NCBI GenBank assembly: GCA_015492395.1
Contig: WGFD01000063.1
Coordinates: 1 to 8,588 of the forward strand
DNA: 8,588 nucleotides
Origin: Deltaproteobacteria bacterium
GTDB taxonomy: Bacteria; Desulfobacterota; GWC2-55-46; S146-70
Direction of reading: 5' to 3'
Shown here: in pieces, positions 5,902-8,588 of the stretch
Numbering within the stretch: position 1 is the stretch's first letter
Layout: every line of letters starts with the position of its first letter
Position numbers and translations under genes: made by a program
Notes under the pieces: generated by a model
Told to the model about the DNA's origin: nothing
Database searches by the model: none
Seen by the model: only the letters and a program-made list of their open reading frames with translations

Positions 5902-6513
5902 ATGGCAAGAAAACTACACTGGGAAAAGATCTATAGGGAAAGGTCACCTCTGGAGGTCAGCTGGTACCAGACCCATCCTTCGCTCTCCATTGAACTTATT
6001 CACAACACAGGGATCTCCAAAGACGCGGCTGTAATCGACATAGGAGGGGGCGCGTCCATGCTGGTCGACCGTCTACTCGACGAAGAGTTCAGCGATCTCT
6101 CGGTCATGGACATCTCAGCGGCCGCTATCGACCATGCAAAGAACAGGCTGGGCGAGAGGGCCGATTCAGTAAAGTGGTACGAAGCGGACATTACAAGGTT
6201 CATCCCTCCGGCCCGCTTCGATCTCTGGCATGACAGGGCGGTCTTCCATTTCCTTACCGATGAAGAAGACAGGAGACGTTATTCCGCCGTCTTAAGGGAT
6301 ACCGTGGCACCGGGAGGGCATATTATCATCGCCACGTTCGCCATGGATGGTCCAAAGAGGTGCAGTGGTCTCGATATAGTGCAGTACGACGCGGAATCGA
6401 TCTGTCCGGAGGTTGGAGGAGAGTACGAATTAGTGGAGGTGCAAAATGAAACACACCACACCCCGGCAGGGATGGAGCAGAGATTTATATACTTCCGTTT
6501 CACCAGGAAGTGA
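5902..6513 (+). CDS. Class I SAM-dependent methyltransferase (CSKMT/METTL12-like group)
   Basis: This 203-residue protein has the Rossmann methyltransferase order: an N-terminal HWEKIYRERSPLEVSWYQ (6-23), motif I VIDIGGGASMLVD (44-56) for SAM binding, acidic D70 in VMDIS after the second strand, acidic D96 in the EADIT segment, and DLWHDRAVFHFL (107-118). Near the C-terminus come GGHIIIATF, then a CSGLDIVQYD segment. The W-Y-Q, W-H-D-R-A-x-F-H-F-L and C-S-G-L motifs are shared with a bacterial group related to eukaryotic protein-lysine methyltransferases such as CSKMT; a small-molecule substrate is equally possible. I prefer ATG 5902 because residues just after it match the family start and AGAGAG lies about 8 bases upstream; an in-frame TTG at 5866 would add 12 unconvincing residues. 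It is transcribed away from arsR and convergent with the cytochrome gene. Confidence 0.82.
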   Translation: MARKLHWEKIYRERSPLEVSWYQTHPSLSIELIHNTGISKDAAVIDIGGGASMLVDRLLDEEFSDLSVMDISAAAIDHAKNRLGERADSVKWYEADITRFIPPARFDLWHDRAVFHFLTDEEDRRRYSAVLRDTVAPGGHIIIATFAMDGPKRCSGLDIVQYDAESICPEVGGEYELVEVQNETHHTPAGMEQRFIYFRFTRK

Positions 6514-6609
6514 CCATCCATAAAGAGACCCGGCATTCTCAACCCCGCCTACCTGTACCCGTACGGCCATAGGCGCTTCTCCTCCGGAGGGTCGTCCGGT
6601 CCATGCCGG
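6514..6609. other. Convergent gap between methyltransferase and cytochrome genes
   Basis: Both neighbours end here. CCTCCGGAGG is a perfect 10-base palindrome near 6581-6590, and on minus GAGA/TCTC can pair across 8 bases and is followed by TTTAT (about 6520-6540). Neither makes a strong intrinsic terminator; no gene is seen. Confidence 0.25.
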
Positions 6610-7149
6610 TCAAAGCATCCTCCTCAGAGTTCCATCCCGGTCGAGGAACTGGTGCTTCAAGGCCGCCGATGCATGGACGGCTACGAGAAGAGCCGTACCG
6701 TAGGCGAGATAGTAGTGCGCGGCAATCGCGAGATCACGTTGCCACGCGTTCGCGATATAGACAACCGGGACATCAAACCAGCCGAAAACCGAGACCGGAC
6801 GACCCTCCGAAGTCGAGATCACATAACCGGCAACAGGGATCAGCACCATCAGGAGAAAAAATATAATGTGTGTCGCACGCGCGGCGGTCCGCTCCCACGG
6901 TTTAATCGTGGAGACAGGGTCCGGCAGACCGGTATAAAGCGTCCATGCGATCTTGAGCGTACCCAGCCCCAGGACGGCTATGCCGACGGCCTTATGTATG
7001 GAAAGGGCGTCGTGATACCAGCGATCATAGTAGCCCAAATCCACCATATACCAACCAAGCCATATCATACCGATCATACATATGGAGATCATCCAGTGCA
7101 GCCACTTGGACAACACACCGTAAGACTGACATGAATTCGTGACCTGCAT
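6610..7149 (-). CDS. Cytochrome b561 family di-heme membrane protein
   Basis: The 179-residue protein has four hydrophobic segments (about 15-35, 51-72, 90-112, 141-162) and starts with the family pattern of a short polar head followed by KWLHW. Histidines H18, H52, H145 and H159 are spaced as the four heme b ligands of the CybB/YceJ group (34 residues between the first pair, 14 between the last), with H18/H159 and H52/H145 the expected partners. Such proteins pass electrons between a quinone pool and a periplasmic partner. The start ATG has AAGGGG just upstream. It follows yceI by 62 bases in the same direction; E. coli also pairs yceI with a cytochrome b561 gene (yceJ), which supports a shared electron-transfer or quinone-related role. 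H46, H94 and H166 are extra and their use is unknown. The protein is normal in length and looks intact. Confidence 0.9.
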   Translation of the reverse strand: MQVTNSCQSYGVLSKWLHWMISICMIGMIWLGWYMVDLGYYDRWYHDALSIHKAVGIAVLGLGTLKIAWTLYTGLPDPVSTIKPWERTAARATHIIFFLLMVLIPVAGYVISTSEGRPVSVFGWFDVPVVYIANAWQRDLAIAAHYYLAYGTALLVAVHASAALKHQFLDRDGTLRRML

Positions 7150-7180
7150 TCCCCTTCGATGCCCGGGTGATCTACTGAGA

Positions 7181-7195
7181 CGGACCTGCGGTCCG
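7181..7195 (-). other. Tight hairpin between yceI and cytochrome b561 genes
   Basis: CGGACC (7181-7186) and GGTCCG (7190-7195) form a perfect 6-bp stem with a 3-base loop in the 62-base gap. No T-run follows on minus, so it is more likely a processing or stabilising stem, or a partial terminator lowering cytochrome expression, than a full stop. Confidence 0.4.
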
Positions 7196-7211
7196 GTTCC
7201 AATCCAGACGG

Positions 7212-7796
7212 TTACTTCCGAACGCCTTCTATCCCCAGCTCCATCTCCATGGTTTCACTGGCCGGACCCAGGTCGCGGCTTATTCCAAAATCACTGCGGG
7301 TCAAGGTCATAGTGCCGATGAAGCCCACACGGTAGCCGCCCCATGGATCGGCTCCTTCACCGACCCGTTGCACATCGATGCTTACCGGCCTGCTGACACC
7401 ATGCAGTGTAAGAATCCCTTCCAGGACTCCTCTCTCGGCCGTGCCGGTGTACTTGGTACTCTTGAAAGCGGCCTTGGGATATCTCTTCACGTCAAGAAAC
7501 TTTTTGCCACGCAGATGTTTATCGCGTTCGGCATGATTGGTATCGACACTGGCCACATCGATCTCCAGAGTTATCCTGCTAACCTCTGGACGCGCAGCAT
7601 CATAGCTGAACTTGCCGCTGATGGTGTTGAACCTCCCATAGAGCCAGCTATATCCGAGATGCTGGATACGGAACTCGACGAAGGAGTGACCTGGGTCGAT
7701 CTCATACTCCGCCGCCGAGGCTAACCTGCTGAAGCTGCTCAAGAGAAAAAAGATCGATAGCAAAAGTAATACCCCGCGCATACATCGTCTCGCCAT
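7212..7796 (-). CDS. YceI family periplasmic lipid-binding protein
   Basis: The 194-residue protein has a signal peptide (MARRCMRG, Leu-rich core 9-22, probable cut at ASA-A, 28/29). The mature part opens with YEIDPGHSFVEFRIQHLGYS (31-50), the defining start of YceI, and shows the usual FSYD, the D-V-x-S-V-D-T-x-x-x-x-R-D-x-H-L segment, FLDV..YP, G-x-L-x-L-H-G-V-x-R-P and SDFGI motifs. YceI proteins form a lipocalin-like barrel that binds an isoprenoid (polyprenyl or quinone-like) chain. The start is fixed by AAAGGAGG 6 bases upstream. It begins 36 bases after the typA stop and precedes the cytochrome b561 gene, so the three may be one message. A quinone-carrier or sensing role with the cytochrome is inferred from this pairing. 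Confidence 0.93.
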   Translation of the reverse strand: MARRCMRGVLLLLSIFFLLSSFSRLASAAEYEIDPGHSFVEFRIQHLGYSWLYGRFNTISGKFSYDAARPEVSRITLEIDVASVDTNHAERDKHLRGKKFLDVKRYPKAAFKSTKYTGTAERGVLEGILTLHGVSRPVSIDVQRVGEGADPWGGYRVGFIGTMTLTRSDFGISRDLGPASETMEMELGIEGVRK

Positions 7797-7802
7797 CTGA
7801 CG

Positions 7803-7810
7803 CCTCCTTT
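7803..7810 (-). promoter_or_regulatory. Strong ribosome binding site for yceI
   Basis: Minus-strand AAAGGAGG lies 6 bases before the yceI ATG at 7796, in the 36-base gap after typA. It confirms the start and the intact signal peptide. Confidence 0.75.
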
Positions 7811-7832
7811 CGATGCTCTATACTTGCCGGAC

Positions 7833-8588
7833 TCAGGCCTTACTCTTCTCTCTGTCCACCTTGGGCCGCTTATTGGCGGCCAATACCTTCTTTCTCAGCC
7901 GTATGGACCGGGGTGTTACCTCCACCAACTCATCCTCCTTGATGAATTCTATGGCCTCTTCCAGACTCATCATCTTCAGAGGTATCAGCCGAAGCGCTTC
8001 ATCGGAGGCCGCGGCCCTAATGTTCGTGAGCTTCTTCTCCTTAGTGATATTGACATCCAAATCGTTCTCCCTGGAGTTCTCCCCTACAATCATCCCTTCA
8101 TAGACCTGGGCATTCTCCCTGACGAATAAAGTTCCCCTTGACTGCAAGTGAAATAGCGCATAGGGGGTGACCTTGCCGGGCCTGTCCGCCACCAAAGCGC
8201 CGGTCTTTCTCTTTGTCATATACCCCTGCCACGGATCATATCCATCAAAGAGGTGGTTTAACAACCCGGTACCACGCGTATCCGTTAAAAACTGGGAACG
8301 GAATCCGATCAACCCTCTCGATGGTATCCTGAATTCCAGTCTCACCCTGCCGTGTCCGTTGTTTAGCATCTTCAACATCTTTCCCTTGCTCACTCCGACT
8401 TGCTGGGTCACAGCGCCGACATACTCCTCCGGCACATCGACAATCAGGAGTTCCATGGGCTCATGCACCACACCGTCTTCCTTTATAGTAATGGTCTCCG
8501 GCATGGACACCGAAAGCTCATACCCCTCACGCCTCATCATCTCTATCAGGATGGCGAGCTGCAACTCGCCCCGCCCCATCACCTTGAA
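7833..8588 (-). CDS. typA: GTPase TypA/BipA, C-terminal part (5' end beyond right edge)
   Basis: The visible 251 codons read [20 protein letters not shown] at the window edge, which is the start of the EF-G domain V-like fold in TypA/BipA (family form F-x-V-x-G-R-G-E-L-x-L). Then come [20 protein letters not shown], the F-x-x-Y-x-P-W-Q-G hinge, and the family-specific C-terminal domain with RGTLFV, the [18 protein letters not shown] segment, K-x-x-x-N-x-R-A-A-x-x-D and [13 protein letters not shown]. About 40% of the roughly 600-residue protein is here; the GTPase domain lies outside. TypA binds the ribosome and is needed under stress and cold and for ribosome assembly. The C-terminal tail is short, charged and normal. 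The reading frame is open to the edge, so any internal start in this stretch would be false. It is first in line for yceI and the cytochrome gene. Confidence 0.97.
   Translation of the reverse strand, partial: FKVMGRGELQLAILIEMMRREGYELSVSMPETITIKEDGVVHEPMELLIVDVPEEYVGAVTQQVGVSKGKMLKMLNNGHGRVRLEFRIPSRGLIGFRSQFLTDTRGTGLLNHLFDGYDPWQGYMTKRKTGALVADRPGKVTPYALFHLQSRGTLFVRENAQVYEGMIVGENSRENDLDVNITKEKKLTNIRAAASDEALRLIPLKMMSLEEAIEFIKEDELVEVTPRSIRLRKKVLAANKRPKVDREKSKA

Noticed and set aside
5723..5947. Minus-strand 74-codon frame in the divergent region
   Set aside because: It overlaps both the promoter region and the methyltransferase start, with no motif or start signal.
1..8588. CRISPR array, tRNA/rRNA genes, toxin-antitoxin pair or complete insertion sequence
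   Set aside because: No regularly spaced direct repeats, cloverleaf or rRNA-like segment, paired small ORFs or transposase domain were seen on either strand.

Overview
The window carries genes of a diderm (Gram-negative) bacterium: it encodes an outer-membrane beta-barrel protein, a periplasmic LolA-like carrier, YceI and a cytochrome b561. GC is moderate, about 50%. Protein style, the AAAGGAGG ribosome sites and the gene mix fit lineages such as Nitrospirota or Desulfobacterota, but nothing here fixes the taxon.

Layout, left to right. Bases 1-353 look like scarred accessory DNA: the first 24 codons of a small ORF type I associate with transposon loci (minus strand, running off the edge), then a plus-strand remnant of a TIR-like nucleotide-binding domain. 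Bases 354-5680 hold five minus-strand genes in one direction, transcribed from right to left: an ArsR-family regulator, a small DUF2892 membrane protein, a 769-residue MMPL/RND-type exporter, a LolA-like periplasmic protein and an outer-membrane barrel. Bases 5681-5901 are a divergent control region. A class I SAM-dependent methyltransferase lies on plus (5902-6513). From the right edge, three more minus-strand genes follow each other: the C-terminal part of GTPase TypA/BipA, YceI, and a cytochrome b561.

How they may work together. The ArsR gene has a near-consensus sigma70-type promoter that would place the transcript start on the ATG itself, so it is probably leaderless. A second good promoter points the other way toward the methyltransferase. 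The two promoters interlock over one inverted repeat, CATAGTTT...AAACTATG, that also covers the arsR start codon. This predicts autoregulation of arsR and coupled control of the divergent methyltransferase. ArsR plus DUF2892 resembles E. coli ygaV-ygaP, but without the rhodanese domain. The three following genes (inner-membrane exporter, soluble carrier, outer-membrane barrel) look like a trans-envelope export route for a lipid or other hydrophobic cargo. Whether they share the ArsR transcript is an inference from direction and spacing; the 147-149 bp gaps between the last three genes leave room for separate promoters.

No tRNA, rRNA, CRISPR array, complete insertion sequence or integrase was seen. 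The most interesting parts are the shared divergent operator/promoter and the regulated export cassette.
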